DNA from: Methanoregula sp. SKADARSKE-2
GTDB taxonomy: Archaea; Halobacteriota; Methanomicrobia; Methanomicrobiales; Methanospirillaceae
Length of the DNA stretch: 64,000 bases
Direction of reading: 5' to 3'
NCBI GenBank assembly: GCA_030919125.1
Contig: CP121470.1
Span: 558,001-622,000 of the forward strand
The position numbers were made by a program, and so were the translations under genes. The notes under the pieces were generated by a model that worked only from the letters and a program-made list of their open reading frames with translations, was not told the origin of the DNA and did no database searches. Positions 1-9,326 of this stretch are shown here, in pieces. Every line of letters starts with the position of its first letter. Position 1 is the stretch's first letter.

Positions 1-1
1 A

Positions 2-1063
2 GCATTCCAGAGCAGCGAGGAGAAGGGAGAGGAGGTGATCATCGAGATCGACTCTGCCCTTCCCGTTGAACTGTCTGTTGAACTGCCTGTACTCTATAAA
101 TTCCTCAAAAGAGATCCCGCGCCGACGCTGACATTTTACGGGGGCGAACCTCTCCTCCGGGCGGATCTGATCACCACAATGGTCAGCGATGCGCCGGTGA
201 GCCGGTTCATGATCCAGACCAACGGGCTCCTTCTCGACCGGCTCCCGCCGGAGATCGTGAACCGGTTCTCTACGATCCTCGTCTCACTCGACGGGCCTGA
301 AGGGTTGACCGATGGAAACCGGGGACCGGGGGTTTACCGGAAGGTAATGGATAACGTCCGTCTGATCCGGTCAAACGGCTTTACCGGTGAACTCATTGCC
401 CGTATGACCGTGACGGAGAAGGCCGATATCGTCGCCGCGGTCCGGTGGCTCTCTCAAAATCCCGATAATTCCTTCACCTCCATCCACTGGCAGCTCGATG
501 CAGACTTTGCCGGGGATTTTTCGGGGCGCAGGTTTGAGAAATGGGCGGAGACAGAGTACAACCCGGGGATTCAGACCCTCGTCCGGGACTGGGTCGATCA
601 TATGGAGGGGGAAAGGAAGGTACTCCGGTGGTACCCGTTCCTCGACCCGATGGAGGATCTCCTCAACGGACGGGCAAGCAGGCTCCGGTGCGGGTCCGGG
701 TATGCCAATTACAGTATCATGACGAACGGGCATATTGCACCCTGCCCGGTGATGATCGGGATGTCGGACTATTACGTTGGTCATATTTCGGACGCAGATC
801 CGTTACACCTCAAAACAGTTCCTATCGGAGGCGATTGCCTGGATTGCACGATCCTTGGTTTCTGCGGGGGTCGCTGCCTCTATTCAAATATCACCCATCC
901 TTGGGAAGATCGCGAGCGAAAAATAGTGTGCATAACCGTAAAGAACCTCAATGACGCCCTGACCGGTGCTCTTCCCCGGGTACGGGAGCTTATCGCAAAG
1001 AAAAGAATTTCTCTCGAAGACTTCTCGCACGAAAAATTCAATGGGTGCGAGATTATTCCATGA
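2..1063 (+). CDS. Radical SAM/SPASM enzyme, peptide-modifying type (5' partial)
   Basis: The reading frame is open back to the window edge, so the true start and the CxxxCxxC motif that binds the SAM-cleaving 4Fe-4S cluster lie outside. What remains shows the radical-SAM GGEP motif (TFYGGEPLL, about 35 residues in), a QTNG strand and LVSLDG strand of the TIM barrel, then a C-terminal SPASM-like cysteine set (RCGSG, APCPV, GDCLDC, GFCGGRC) that would bind auxiliary clusters. This layout fits archaeal putative peptide-modifying radical SAM proteins of the AF1577-like type; that family assignment is from memory of the family, and the substrate is unknown. A GTG at 35 exists but is internal. A small Cys-rich ORF follows 89 bases downstream. 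Confidence 0.8.
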   Translation, partial: AFQSSEEKGEEVIIEIDSALPVELSVELPVLYKFLKRDPAPTLTFYGGEPLLRADLITTMVSDAPVSRFMIQTNGLLLDRLPPEIVNRFSTILVSLDGPEGLTDGNRGPGVYRKVMDNVRLIRSNGFTGELIARMTVTEKADIVAAVRWLSQNPDNSFTSIHWQLDADFAGDFSGRRFEKWAETEYNPGIQTLVRDWVDHMEGERKVLRWYPFLDPMEDLLNGRASRLRCGSGYANYSIMTNGHIAPCPVMIGMSDYYVGHISDADPLHLKTVPIGGDCLDCTILGFCGGRCLYSNITHPWEDRERKIVCITVKNLNDALTGALPRVRELIAKKRISLEDFSHEKFNGCEIIP

Positions 1064-1124
1064 TCAGTGATGGGGGCCGCTACCGGGGGGATAAATAATA
1101 GTGATGTATATGTGGTCTTTGCAC

Positions 1125-1135
1125 AGATATATATG
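1125..1135 (+). promoter_or_regulatory. TATA box of the CxxC mini-protein gene
   Basis: The AT-rich run agatatatatg is centred about 23 bases before the ATG at 1153. This spacing predicts transcription starting at or beside the start codon, giving a leaderless mRNA. Assigned by position and composition only. Confidence 0.5.
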
Positions 1136-1152
1136 CGCAGAACAAACGCTGC

Positions 1153-1332
1153 ATGAGTAATACAATGGAGAGAAGAAGTTTTGGTGGCCCGAGAGATTTC
1201 GGCCCCAGAGAAATGACCAAGACAGTCTGCTCAGACTGTGGAAAAGAGTGCGAAGTCCCCTTCAAGCCCACCGAGAGCAGACCCGTCTATTGCAGAGACT
1301 GCCTCTCGAAGCACCGGAAACCCCGGTTCTAA
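1153..1332 (+). CDS. Small CxxC-x17-CxxC zinc-ribbon protein (59 aa)
   Basis: The protein has a Gly/Arg-rich N-terminus (RRSFGGPRDFGP) followed by CSDC, exactly 17 residues, and CRDC, ending in a basic tail (KHRKPRF). An additional Cys lies inside the spacer (KECEVPFKP). This matches the CxxC-x17-CxxC small-protein domain that is widespread and multicopy in methanogens and some bacteria. The four paired cysteines probably bind one zinc; the basic tails suggest nucleic acid contact, but no function is established. A TATA box sits at leaderless spacing. It follows the radical-SAM gene on the same strand with its own promoter, so co-transcription is not required. Confidence 0.85.
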   Translation: MSNTMERRSFGGPRDFGPREMTKTVCSDCGKECEVPFKPTESRPVYCRDCLSKHRKPRF

Positions 1333-1688
1333 TCCCCCTTTTCTTAAGAGATCGTTTGGGAGCGTACTTCTTGCGCACCAGAGAGACCGCTTTCTCATAT
1401 CTTACCTGGAATTTATCCAAGGGCACTTCTTTTTGGGAGAGGTATGGGAGATAGGGCCCATAGCCGGACCCCGTGCACTGCACACCGGCATCGTTAATTT
1501 CGGATAAGCATGGAGAAAACCGGAGGCAGCCTCCTCTCGGGAAAAGTCTCGAAGGGCGATCACCCCCGGAGAGCACCTCTTTTTCACTTCATCACGGAAC
1601 CGGTGGAGGATGTCGTACATGACAAGCCGGAACTTTCGCCCCCAACTCCTCGGACGATTATGTCTCTGGAGATTGGTTGCTTCCCGGT

Positions 1689-2152
1689 TCATGTTCCGGC
1701 GCGACAATCACGACTTCTTCGGGGCCGCTCTTTCGGTCTCCACCGGATCTGGCGCAGGATGGCAAGGTACCCGGCAGCAAGAACGAGGATGAAGACAAGG
1801 GGTACTATCATGAACGAGAGGACCCGGAATAGGGTGTACAGATCGGTCGATGCGACGCGATCGATCCACAGGATCACCTGGTGAAGGAAGGCGATGCAGA
1901 AAACGCTCCCAAACTCCCTGAAAATCGGGGCTGGAAGGTTGAGCCGGAATGCCAGGGCCATGAGAACGTCACCTGCGAGAAGGAGGATCGCAATAAGCAC
2001 GAGAAGCCAGAAAAACGGCGGAGTATTAGACCGAATCCGGGATATGAATACAGCAGGATATTTGCAAGTACGAGGACGATAAAAAAACAGATATTTCCGA
2101 TCATCCGGGTGGCAAAAACCCATCCCAGTGACCTCTCATGGCAACGACGCAT
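1689..2152 (-). pseudogene. Four-helix membrane protein, frameshifted
   Basis: Two minus-strand frames join into one sensible protein. The N-terminal part starts at ATG 2152 (MRRCHERSLGW, one hydrophobic helix), and the remainder continues in the neighbouring frame with three more hydrophobic helices (WLLVLIAILLLAGDVLMA; FGSVFCIAFLHQVILW; LSFMIVPLVFILVLAAGYLA) and a basic C-terminus. Adding one T to the T5 run (plus-strand A5 at 2011-2015) restores RRFFWLLVL across the junction, so a homopolymer indel is the simplest explanation. I do not recognise the family. A TATA-like cctatatatcc lies upstream on the minus strand at about 2193-2203. The reading frame downstream (1402-1707) is open but unconvincing. 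Confidence 0.55.
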
Positions 2153-2283
2153 CGTTTCTCCCAGGGAGATGTTGTTAATGGTTAGTCAAGGGGGATATAT
2201 AGGGTTTGATATCAGGTCTCGGTACCGGGCCGGCCGTTGCCCGCACCGCAACATCTATCTTCCGGACAAGGGGATGATACGGT

Positions 2284-2639
2284 ATGCAGGCCAATCTCAA
2301 ACGTTACGGACTCTACCTTCTCCGGTGGCAGGCAAGCACGCCCATTCTTGCCGGAGTTGGTATCATCCTTGCTTCCATGGGCCAGCTTGTTGCCGCAATT
2401 GTGGCCAACCTGATAGGTGGCCTGATCTTCTTCTGGGTAGACCGGTATATCTTCACGGCACAGTCCATTGCCACCCAGGGGGAAGTCAAGGAAAATATTA
2501 CCTGCGTCGACTGCGGTAAAACGGCCCGCGGGTACCGGCTGGTCAGGTCCGGCAGTTACGACAAGGCACACGACCACGAACCGGAGTTCCGGTGCGAAAA
2601 TCGGAAGAGCTCAAAGGAAGGGGTATCAGGACAGAGTGA
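2284..2639 (+). pseudogene. Small two-helix membrane protein with zinc-finger tail, frameshifted
   Basis: Starts MQANLKRYGLYLLRWQ and has two hydrophobic segments (STPILAGVGIILASMGQLVA; IVANLIGGLIFFWV), then ITCVDCGKTARGYRLV and a second motif EFRC. This arrangement, two helices plus a cytoplasmic CxxC ... CxxC tail, is a recurring uncharacterised euryarchaeal small protein. After EFRCE (about 2597) the frame runs into unrelated sequence, whereas the next frame reads SEELKGRGIRTE and stops at 2639, the expected kind of ending. The second half of the distal CxxC is lost at the junction, so a few bases are missing. Function unknown. Confidence 0.6.
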
Positions 2640-3084
2640 TAGGATCGGTTTTCTTGAACTTTTTTTTAAACCCTATCGGAGTTCATCATTCGTTCCTTCT
2701 GATACTTGGAAGACCGGCATAAACTTTTTTCTGATAAGATCCTCTCCGATCAAAAAAACCCAGATCACCTGCCGGGTTCCCGATTCATGCACGAAACTTC
2801 CGGTTGCCGGACCTTTCTCCGGGGATCACAGCAGAACCACCTCCTTCCGGAGTTCAATTCTGCGTGGATGAGATCCATCCTGGTAATTTTAGCCGCGACT
2901 GCAGTAAATGGCACATCAATATCCAAAAAATAACAATAATGTATAAATATGTACAAGATTGACCTGAGTAGCAGGCATCTGCCGCAGGTGATCGGAATCT
3001 CCGGAACCTGTTGACGATTGTTGAAAAATCTCGGAAATGCCGGCCATATGAGATGATCTGCCGGCTGTTCCAGGAAAAGATCCC
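2640..3084. other. Gene-free stretch carrying the trp promoter and leader
   Basis: No ORF here looks coding. An oligo-T tract at 2659-2666 (after the small membrane protein) could terminate transcription. The distal part holds the trp TATA box and a leader of about 110 bases that I cannot fold into a recognisable riboswitch. Confidence 0.5.
2939..2955 (+). promoter_or_regulatory. trp operon TATA box with overlapping TGTACA
   Basis: The AT-rich atgtataaatatg is followed at once by TGTACA (2950-2955). In Methanothermobacter, TrpY represses trp genes by binding TGTACA boxes that overlap the promoter, so this could be an operator. No trpY lies in the window, the site is a single hexamer, and the assignment is inference. 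Confidence 0.4.
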
Positions 3085-4621
3085 ATGGCTACCGAACTCC
3101 CCTTAAAACTCAACCTCGATCTCTTTGAATTTATCACAGCAACAAGTAACCAGCCAAAACCGCTGATTATCCCGCTGTGCGCTGAGATCCCACTTCCCCG
3201 GATCTCTCCCCTCGAAGTTTACACTGCTTCCCGGAAGGGCTGCGGGTTTCTCCTCGAATCAATCGACGGAAGTGAGAAGATCGCACGCTACTCATTCATC
3301 GGCATCGAACCGGTGGCACTTGTTACCCTGGGAAAGGAAGTCACGGTACAGAGTAACCCGGCATTTGTTGCCATCGCACGGGATCCGGAGGGGGAAAATC
3401 CCTTAGCCGGGTCAGATCCATTCTCTCCCGGTTTCATTATGTGAATGTGAAAGCCCCCAGATTTTTCGGGGGAATGGTCGGGTACTTCGCCTATGACTGT
3501 ATCTATGACTTGTGTGAGAAGGTACATGACAGAAATGAGGCGGAAAAACATCCCGGCGGCCGGGATGCGTGTTTCATGCTTGCAAAGGACTGCATCGTCT
3601 TCGATCACCGGGACCGGAAACTGTACATCTTCAGCCGCCCCTTCCTCACCTATGACGCCGATCCCGCGTGCGAATACGAGAAGAGTATCACAAAAAGCCG
3701 TAAGATTTACGATCTGATTGCCGGGCTTGAGAGGGAAGGGAGCGCGCAGACCTCCACCGGATATACCGCAGAAAGAGGGCAGAGATCGCCCGCGTTTACC
3801 TCATCCGTTTCCCGGGAAGCATTCGAACAATCGGTAGAACGGGTCAAAGCGCATATCGTTGCTGGGGACATCTTCCAGGCAGTTATCTCGCGGCGTCTGG
3901 AATGTAGCGTAACGGGCGACCCCTTTCAGATTTACGCAGCCCTTCGTGAGATCAACCCGAGTCCGTACATGTATTACCTCGATTTCGGGGAGGAGAAAGT
4001 GATAGGGGCAAGTCAGGAGATGTTGGTGCGGGTCGAGAAGCGAAAGGTTACAACGGTTCCTATTGCCGGCACCCGGCCCCGGGGCGTGATGAGAGGGAAG
4101 ACACGCGGCTGGCGCAGGAACTCCTGATCGACTCCAAAGAACGTGCCGAACACACGATGCTCGTCGATATTGCCCGGAACGATCTCGGAAGAGTCTGCCG
4201 GTTCGGATCGGTTGGTGTCGGGGAATTCATGGGCATCGAGAAGTTCTCTCATGTTCAGCACATAGTCTCTACCGTCGGCGGGGTGCTGAAAGACAATCTC
4301 GACTGCTACGATGCCCTCAAAGCCTGCTTTCCTGCGGGAACAGTCTCCGGCGCGCCCAAGATCCGGGCAATGCAGATAATTGGCGAAGAGGAGGTGGAAC
4401 CCCGGGGACTCTATGCCGGTGCTGTAGGCTGGATTGAATTCGATAGAAGCCTTGAGTTTGCAATAGCAATCAGAACCGTTCTTGTCCAGGGGACACGTGC
4501 ATCGATCCAGGTTGGCGCGGGAATTGTCGCTGACTCGGTCCCCGAGAACGAGTGGAAGGAGACCGGGAACAAGGCAGCAGCGATGCTGAGTGCAATCGAG
4601 AAGGCCGGAGTCCTCCCATGA
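3085..4621 (+). pseudogene. trpE: Anthranilate synthase component I, two frameshifts
   Basis: TrpE converts chorismate and ammonia or glutamine to anthranilate, the first step of tryptophan synthesis. Three frames join in order: 3085 to about 3425 (N-terminal regulatory region with the LLES feedback motif and RYSFIGIEP), about 3425 to 4085 (RFHYVNVKAPRFFGGMVGYF, then the chorismate-binding core GDIFQAVISRR, YMYYLDFG, IAGTRPRG), and about 4090 to 4621 (DTRLAQELLIDSKERAEH, DIARNDLGRV, SGAPKIRAM). Corrected length is about 511 residues, normal for the family, and all catalytic-core motifs are intact, so the two frameshifts look like indel errors or very recent lesions. The stop overlaps the trpG start (ATGA). 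Confidence 0.9.
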
Positions 4622-5142
4622 AGGTCCTGATTATCGATTGTTACGATAGTTTCACCTTCAACCTGTACCAGCAGGTCGGGAGACTCGGTGCGGAACCCGT
4701 AGTCATGACGTGCGATACCCCGCTTGAGCGTCTGGAAAAGACCGGTTGCCACCGGATTATCCTCTCGCCCGGCCCGGGGACCCCGTGGGATGCCGGGGTC
4801 TGCCGGGGTCACCAAGCGATCTGCGCGGTATTTGGCGGCAGTGTTGTACGGGCAACCCATCTCATGCATGGGAAGACCTCGGAGATCCGGCATGACGGTA
4901 AAGGAATCTTCCGGGGGATTCCGGATCCCTTCACCGCGACGCGTTACCATTCACTCGTAGTAGATGAAGACGCGCTTCCCCCCGTCCTGCAGGTTTCCGC
5001 ACGAAGCCTTGACGACGGGTATGTCATGGGAGTGTACCACACACGGTACCCGATCGCGGGGATCCAGTTCCACCCAGAGAGCATCCTCACCCCAGAGAGC
5101 GACAGGCTTATTAAGAATTTCTTGGATGCCGGAGCGATTTGA
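4618..5142 (+). CDS. trpG: Anthranilate synthase glutamine amidotransferase, internally shortened
   Basis: TrpG supplies ammonia from glutamine to TrpE. It begins [16 protein letters not shown] and keeps the nucleophilic Cys ([10 protein letters not shown]) and the His-Glu of the triad (FHPES). It is 174 residues, while the family is usually about 190-195. The missing part is exactly between [11 protein letters not shown] and GVC, where relatives have about 20 further residues leading to the GVCLGH elbow. At the junction the DNA shows a tandem copy of gccggggtc (4792-4810), and the elbow Leu is Arg. Reading frame is preserved. ATG overlaps the trpE stop; the stop overlaps the trpD start. I chose 4618 over the in-frame upstream start at 4552, which lies inside trpE. 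Confidence 0.9.
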   Translation: MKVLIIDCYDSFTFNLYQQVGRLGAEPVVMTCDTPLERLEKTGCHRIILSPGPGTPWDAGVCRGHQAICAVFGGSVVRATHLMHGKTSEIRHDGKGIFRGIPDPFTATRYHSLVVDEDALPPVLQVSARSLDDGYVMGVYHTRYPIAGIQFHPESILTPESDRLIKNFLDAGAI

Positions 5143-6065
5143 TGATGGCGAAGGATGCCATCGCCCGACTGGTTGAACGCCAGGATCTTACCCTGGAGGA
5201 AGCGGCGGGCATTATGAACGGAATAATGCGAGGAGATGTCTCCCCGTCCCAGATCGCGGGTTTTCTCATAGCAATGAGGATGAAAGGTGAGACCCCGGAG
5301 GAACTTGCCGCGTTTGCCCGTGTCATGCGGGACCACGCGGTCCGGGTAAAACCGAGGATGAACCACATGCTTGTAGATACGTGCGGGACCGGAGGAGTTG
5401 GTACACAGACGTTCAACATCAGCACGGCCGCTGCTTTTGTTGCCGCGGAGGCTGGCGTGCCGGTGGTAAAGCATGGGAACCGCGGGATCAGCAGCGGGTG
5501 TGGGTCTGCAGATCTCCTCGCGGAACTGGGCGTCCGTCTCACCATGAGCACTGAAGAGCAGGAGATGCTCATCGAAAAAGTTGGCATTGCATTCCTCTTT
5601 GCGCCGAATCACCACCCTGCAATGAAACATGCGATGACCGTGCGCCAGGAGATCGGTTGCCGGACAGTCTTCAACATCCTGGGGCGGCCGCTCGCGAATC
5701 CTGCCGGGGCGGAGGCACAGCTGCTCGGCGTTTACCACCCTGCACTCGCTCCAAAAATTGCAGAAGTCCTCCGGCTTCTCGGTCTCTCCCATGCCATGGT
5801 CGTGCACGGTTCAGGACTTGATGAAATAACGACCACCGGGCCTACCCGGGTTTCAGAACTTACCGGCGGCGGGATTCTCCATTACACCATAGATCCCGGG
5901 ATGTATGGTCTCCCGAGAGTCCCGCTTTCCAATCCCGCAGGGGAGAATGCACGGATCGTCCGGGGGATACTCGAAGGAGAGCACGGGGCTGCCCAGGCCA
6001 TTGACTCCGGGAATGCACGTTCGAAACTCGATGCAATGGTTGATTTCTCACGGAGGATGGCATGA
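5142..6065 (+). CDS. trpD: Anthranilate phosphoribosyltransferase, internally shortened
   Basis: Transfers phosphoribose from PRPP to anthranilate. The protein shows the N-terminal helical domain, the PRPP-binding DTCGTGG motif, KHGNRGISS, and [11 protein letters not shown]. Its length is 307 residues against roughly 335-350 in most relatives. The shortfall lies near the C-terminus: ILEGEHGAA is followed directly by [13 protein letters not shown], whereas relatives carry about 27-30 residues (the RD-IVLLNAAAA helix and strand) between them. Frame is kept. The gap removes part of the alpha/beta domain and should damage folding if it is real. Start ATG 5142 overlaps the trpG stop (TGATG). Confidence 0.9.
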   Translation: MMAKDAIARLVERQDLTLEEAAGIMNGIMRGDVSPSQIAGFLIAMRMKGETPEELAAFARVMRDHAVRVKPRMNHMLVDTCGTGGVGTQTFNISTAAAFVAAEAGVPVVKHGNRGISSGCGSADLLAELGVRLTMSTEEQEMLIEKVGIAFLFAPNHHPAMKHAMTVRQEIGCRTVFNILGRPLANPAGAEAQLLGVYHPALAPKIAEVLRLLGLSHAMVVHGSGLDEITTTGPTRVSELTGGGILHYTIDPGMYGLPRVPLSNPAGENARIVRGILEGEHGAAQAIDSGNARSKLDAMVDFSRRMA

Positions 6066-6817
6066 TACTTGACGATATTGTAAAACGAACGACGAAAAGG
6101 GTGGCATTGATGCCAGCGGAATTTCCGGAGGAATCATCCCGCAAACGAGTCAGTCTTACGAACGCGATACAGAACCGGGATGGGGGGAATGCAGTTATCG
6201 CTGAGATCAAATGCACCTCGCCCAGCCGGGGGATCATTAGGAGGAATGTTGATATGCCGGTTATGGCGGGGGCGCTGGTGAAGGGGAGTTGCGTGGCGCT
6301 CTCGATCCTCACCGAACCGTACTTCTTTGGAGGGACGGGACAGGATATTGCACGGGTAAAAACGGCGGTCGGTGTCCCGGTCCTGCGGAAAGACTTCATC
6401 ATCGATGAGAGACAGATCGGGGAGACCCGGGCGCTCGGTGCCGATGCGATCCTCCTGATAGCAGCAGTACTCAAGGACCGGCTTCCGGCATTTGTAGAGC
6501 GGGCAAGGGATTTCGATCTGGAGCCTCTCGTCGAGGTTCATTCGGCAGGTGAGCTTGAATCGGCCCTTGCAACAGAGACGGAACTGGTCGGGATCAACAA
6601 CCGTAACCTCGCTACCATGACCATCGATCGCTCTGTTATCCGGACACTTTCCGGAAAGGTACGGGAGACCGGGCGGTTGATCGTATCGGAGAGCGGGATG
6701 CGTTCGGCAGAGGACATAAGGGAGATGAAATCCTATTGCGACGCATTCCTGATCGGTTCATCCATCATGGCGCACGATCAGCCGCGGAAAAAACTGGAGG
6801 AGTTTGTATGCGCATAA
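6062..6817 (+). CDS. trpC: Indole-3-glycerol phosphate synthase
   Basis: A TIM-barrel enzyme that closes the indole ring from carboxyphenylaminodeoxyribulose phosphate. The 251 residues are full length. Family motifs are present in order: [13 protein letters not shown] (with the catalytic Lys), [35 protein letters not shown] and the phosphate-binding IVSESGM and FLIGSSIM. The start overlaps the trpD stop (ATGA) and the end overlaps trpF by ten bases. No lesion seen. Confidence 0.95.
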   Translation: MILDDIVKRTTKRVALMPAEFPEESSRKRVSLTNAIQNRDGGNAVIAEIKCTSPSRGIIRRNVDMPVMAGALVKGSCVALSILTEPYFFGGTGQDIARVKTAVGVPVLRKDFIIDERQIGETRALGADAILLIAAVLKDRLPAFVERARDFDLEPLVEVHSAGELESALATETELVGINNRNLATMTIDRSVIRTLSGKVRETGRLIVSESGMRSAEDIREMKSYCDAFLIGSSIMAHDQPRKKLEEFVCA

Positions 6818-7380
6818 AAATTTGCGGGATTACCCGCAAGGAAGATGCAATCGTTGCAGAACGAGAGGGGGCTGACGCAATCGGGGTCGTCATGTTCTCA
6901 GAATCGCCTCGTTCGGTGTCGCCGGAACCGGCAAAAGCAATCTTGGACTCTGTCGGCCCTTTCACGGCAACGATTGCTGTTACCCATACCACTTCCCCAT
7001 CAGAGCTGGCGGAAATCCTTGCAATTCATCCGACAGCGATCCAGATCTTTCACCCGTTCGTCTTCGCCGATGACCCGGGGGTCCGGGTGATCCGTGCAAT
7101 CGGACGGGATGACCCGGTGCCGGATGACTGCGACGCGATCATCGTGGACGAGAGCCACGGGAAGGGAAAGACCTTCGATCTCTCCCGGGTCAGAGGCGTA
7201 ATCAATACATCAGAGATCCCGGTGATCCTTGCCGGGGGACTGACACCGGAGAATGTCGGCAACGCTATCCGGCAGGTTCATCCGTACGCGGTTGATGTTG
7301 CAACCGGCGTTGAAGTCTCGCCGGGAATTAAGGATTGGGAGAAAATCCGGGCGTTTATCGCTGCATGCAGGAGCGCATGA
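6808..7380 (+). CDS. trpF: Phosphoribosylanthranilate isomerase
   Basis: Amadori isomerase acting between TrpD and TrpC. The 190-residue protein starts [14 protein letters not shown] (the Cys is the general base) and has [14 protein letters not shown] with the general-acid Asp and the phosphate loop [10 protein letters not shown] near the end. I chose ATG 6808, inside the trpC end, because the conserved KICG motif begins at residue 3; the upstream in-frame start at 6736 lies in trpC. The stop overlaps the trpB start. Intact. Confidence 0.95.
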   Translation: MRIKICGITRKEDAIVAEREGADAIGVVMFSESPRSVSPEPAKAILDSVGPFTATIAVTHTTSPSELAEILAIHPTAIQIFHPFVFADDPGVRVIRAIGRDDPVPDDCDAIIVDESHGKGKTFDLSRVRGVINTSEIPVILAGGLTPENVGNAIRQVHPYAVDVATGVEVSPGIKDWEKIRAFIAACRSA

Positions 7381-8555
7381 TGGAAGGAAAGACGGGAAGA
7401 TTCGGAGATTATGGCGGGCAGTACGTTCCCGAGACGATGATGAACGCCCTTCAGGAACTCGAAGCGGCGTTTCTGAAGATCCACGGGGATAAGGAGTTCA
7501 ACCGGGAGCTCTTCTCGCTCCAGCAGGAATTTGCCGGGCGTCAGACACCGCTCACGTTCTGCGGGAATATTTCAGAAGAGCTCGGGTGCAAGGTCTATCT
7601 CAAGCGCGAAGACCTCGTCCACGGAGGCTCGCATAAGCTGAACAACATGCTGGGACAGGGTCTCCTTGCAAAGCATATGGGAAAGAAACGCCTCATTGCA
7701 GAGACGGGCGCTGGTCAGCACGGGGTTGCTACGGCAATCGTCGGCGCAGCGCTCGGCCTTCCGGTAGAAGTCTACATGGGAGAGATCGATACCCGGCGCC
7801 AGGCACTCAACGTCTTCCGGATGGAACTGATGGGTGCAAAAGTTATCCCCGTCAGATCGGGAACGCGGACACTCAAGGACGCCACGAGCGAAGCGTTCCG
7901 GGACTGGGTCGCAACAGTACTTGATACCTATTACCTTATCGGCTCGGTTGTCGGTCCCCATCCGTATCCCCTGATGGTCCGGGAATTCCAGTCGGTCATC
8001 GGGCGGGAGGCACGGGAAGAGATAGTGAGAAGAGAGGGGCGGCTTCCCGACAGCATTGTTGCATGTGTAGGGGGCGGATCGAATGCGATAGGGATCTTCC
8101 ATCCGTTCCTGAACGACGACGTGGAATTGATCGGCATCGAAGCCGGAGGAAAAGGCATCGGGACCGGTGAACATTCCGCAACGCTCTGTGCCGGAGAGCC
8201 GGGTGTGCTGCACGGCACGCTCTCGTACCTCCTCCAGGATGCGGATGGTCAGGTCCTGCCCACCCACAGCATCTCCGCAGGCCTCGATTACCCGGGAGTC
8301 GGCCCTGAGCACGCAATGCTGAAGGATAACAAGCGGGCGCACTACGCTGCGGTGAAGGATGCTGACGTCCTCGAAGCCTTCTCTTTCCTGTCGAAAAGAG
8401 AGGGGATCATCCCCGCGCTCGAGTCAGCTCACGCAGTCGCGTATGTGATGAAAAATGCCGGCAGGTTCGATACGAACGACATCGTGGTGATCAACCTCTC
8501 CGGTCGGGGGGACAAGGATGTCAGCGAAGTATCGAAGATGATGGGGTGTACCTGA
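7377..8555 (+). CDS. trpB: Tryptophan synthase beta chain
   Basis: PLP enzyme that joins indole to serine. The 392 residues carry [12 protein letters not shown] at the start, the PLP lysine in GGSHKLNN, the glycine-rich phosphate loop GGGSNAIG, and the C-terminal [10 protein letters not shown]. This is the TrpB1 type that pairs with TrpA. ATG codons at 7377 and 7380 both overlap the trpF stop. The gene ends in an overlap with trpA. No lesion seen. Confidence 0.96.
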   Translation: MMEGKTGRFGDYGGQYVPETMMNALQELEAAFLKIHGDKEFNRELFSLQQEFAGRQTPLTFCGNISEELGCKVYLKREDLVHGGSHKLNNMLGQGLLAKHMGKKRLIAETGAGQHGVATAIVGAALGLPVEVYMGEIDTRRQALNVFRMELMGAKVIPVRSGTRTLKDATSEAFRDWVATVLDTYYLIGSVVGPHPYPLMVREFQSVIGREAREEIVRREGRLPDSIVACVGGGSNAIGIFHPFLNDDVELIGIEAGGKGIGTGEHSATLCAGEPGVLHGTLSYLLQDADGQVLPTHSISAGLDYPGVGPEHAMLKDNKRAHYAAVKDADVLEAFSFLSKREGIIPALESAHAVAYVMKNAGRFDTNDIVVINLSGRGDKDVSEVSKMMGCT

Positions 8556-9244
8556 TGGGAAGGATCGAAGACGTTTTCAGAGAGAGAAAGAGCCCTGCGT
8601 TCATGGGTTTCACGGTCGCAGGAGATCCGTGCCAGAAGACCAGTATCAGGATCGCAAAGGCCCTGATCGCCGGAGGTACCGACATCCTCGAGCTGGGGGT
8701 TCCCTTCTCCGATCCGGTGGCCGACGGACCAACAATCCAGAGAGCAGATGAGCGTGCGCTCTCCTCCGGGACCACAACGGATACGATCTTCGGGATTGTC
8801 CGGGAGATCCGGAAGGAGTCTGCGGTCCCGATAGTATTCCTGAAGTACTATAACACGGTCCTGCACCGCGGGATCAGGGACTTTTATCGTGAAGCACACG
8901 AATCCGGCGTGGATGGCATCCTCATTGCAGACATGCCGGTCGAGGAATCAGAGGAAGTGACCAGGATCGCTGCAGCCTGCGATATTGCTCCGATATTTTT
9001 GATCGCCCCGACAACAACGGATGCGAGGATCCGGAAGATCGTAAAGCAGGCAGAAGGGTACCTTTACCTTGTCGCGGTTCTCGGGGTAACGGGCGTCCGA
9101 AAAACCGTCTCATCCGATGCCAGTGATCTCCTCCGGAGGGTGCCAATGCATACGGATCTCCCCCTTGCTCTCGGCTTTGGCATCTCTTCACCGGAACATG
9201 CAGGAGCGTGCGCGGCAGGTGGAGCGGGAACTATCGTGAAATAA
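8555..9244 (+). CDS. trpA: Tryptophan synthase alpha chain, short C-terminus
   Basis: Cleaves indole-3-glycerol phosphate to indole, which is channelled to TrpB. Motifs: FMGFTVAGDP, the catalytic Glu in ILELGVPFSDP, catalytic Asp in VADGPTIQ, the loop VTGVR and ALGFGIS. The protein stops at 229 residues, just where the phosphate-binding GTIVGSA segment is expected (it reads GTIVK then stop), so about 20-30 residues are missing. The neighbouring frame continues REIRTAA for a short distance, so a deletion plus frameshift at about 9235 is likely. Last gene of the operon. Start ATG 8555 shares bases with the trpB stop. Confidence 0.9.
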   Translation: MGRIEDVFRERKSPAFMGFTVAGDPCQKTSIRIAKALIAGGTDILELGVPFSDPVADGPTIQRADERALSSGTTTDTIFGIVREIRKESAVPIVFLKYYNTVLHRGIRDFYREAHESGVDGILIADMPVEESEEVTRIAAACDIAPIFLIAPTTTDARIRKIVKQAEGYLYLVAVLGVTGVRKTVSSDASDLLRRVPMHTDLPLALGFGISSPEHAGACAAGGAGTIVK

Positions 9245-9326
9245 GAACCGCAGCACCACGCAGGGGTTCACGGGCGATCTCGCCTCCCGGGGTGACTTTT
9301 CTTTCTCTTTCGGACTTCTTTAAGCG

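Noticed and set aside
3425..4090. Programmed frameshifting in trpE
   Set aside because: No slippery heptamer with a downstream structure was evident, and two separate shifts in opposite contexts are more easily explained as indels.
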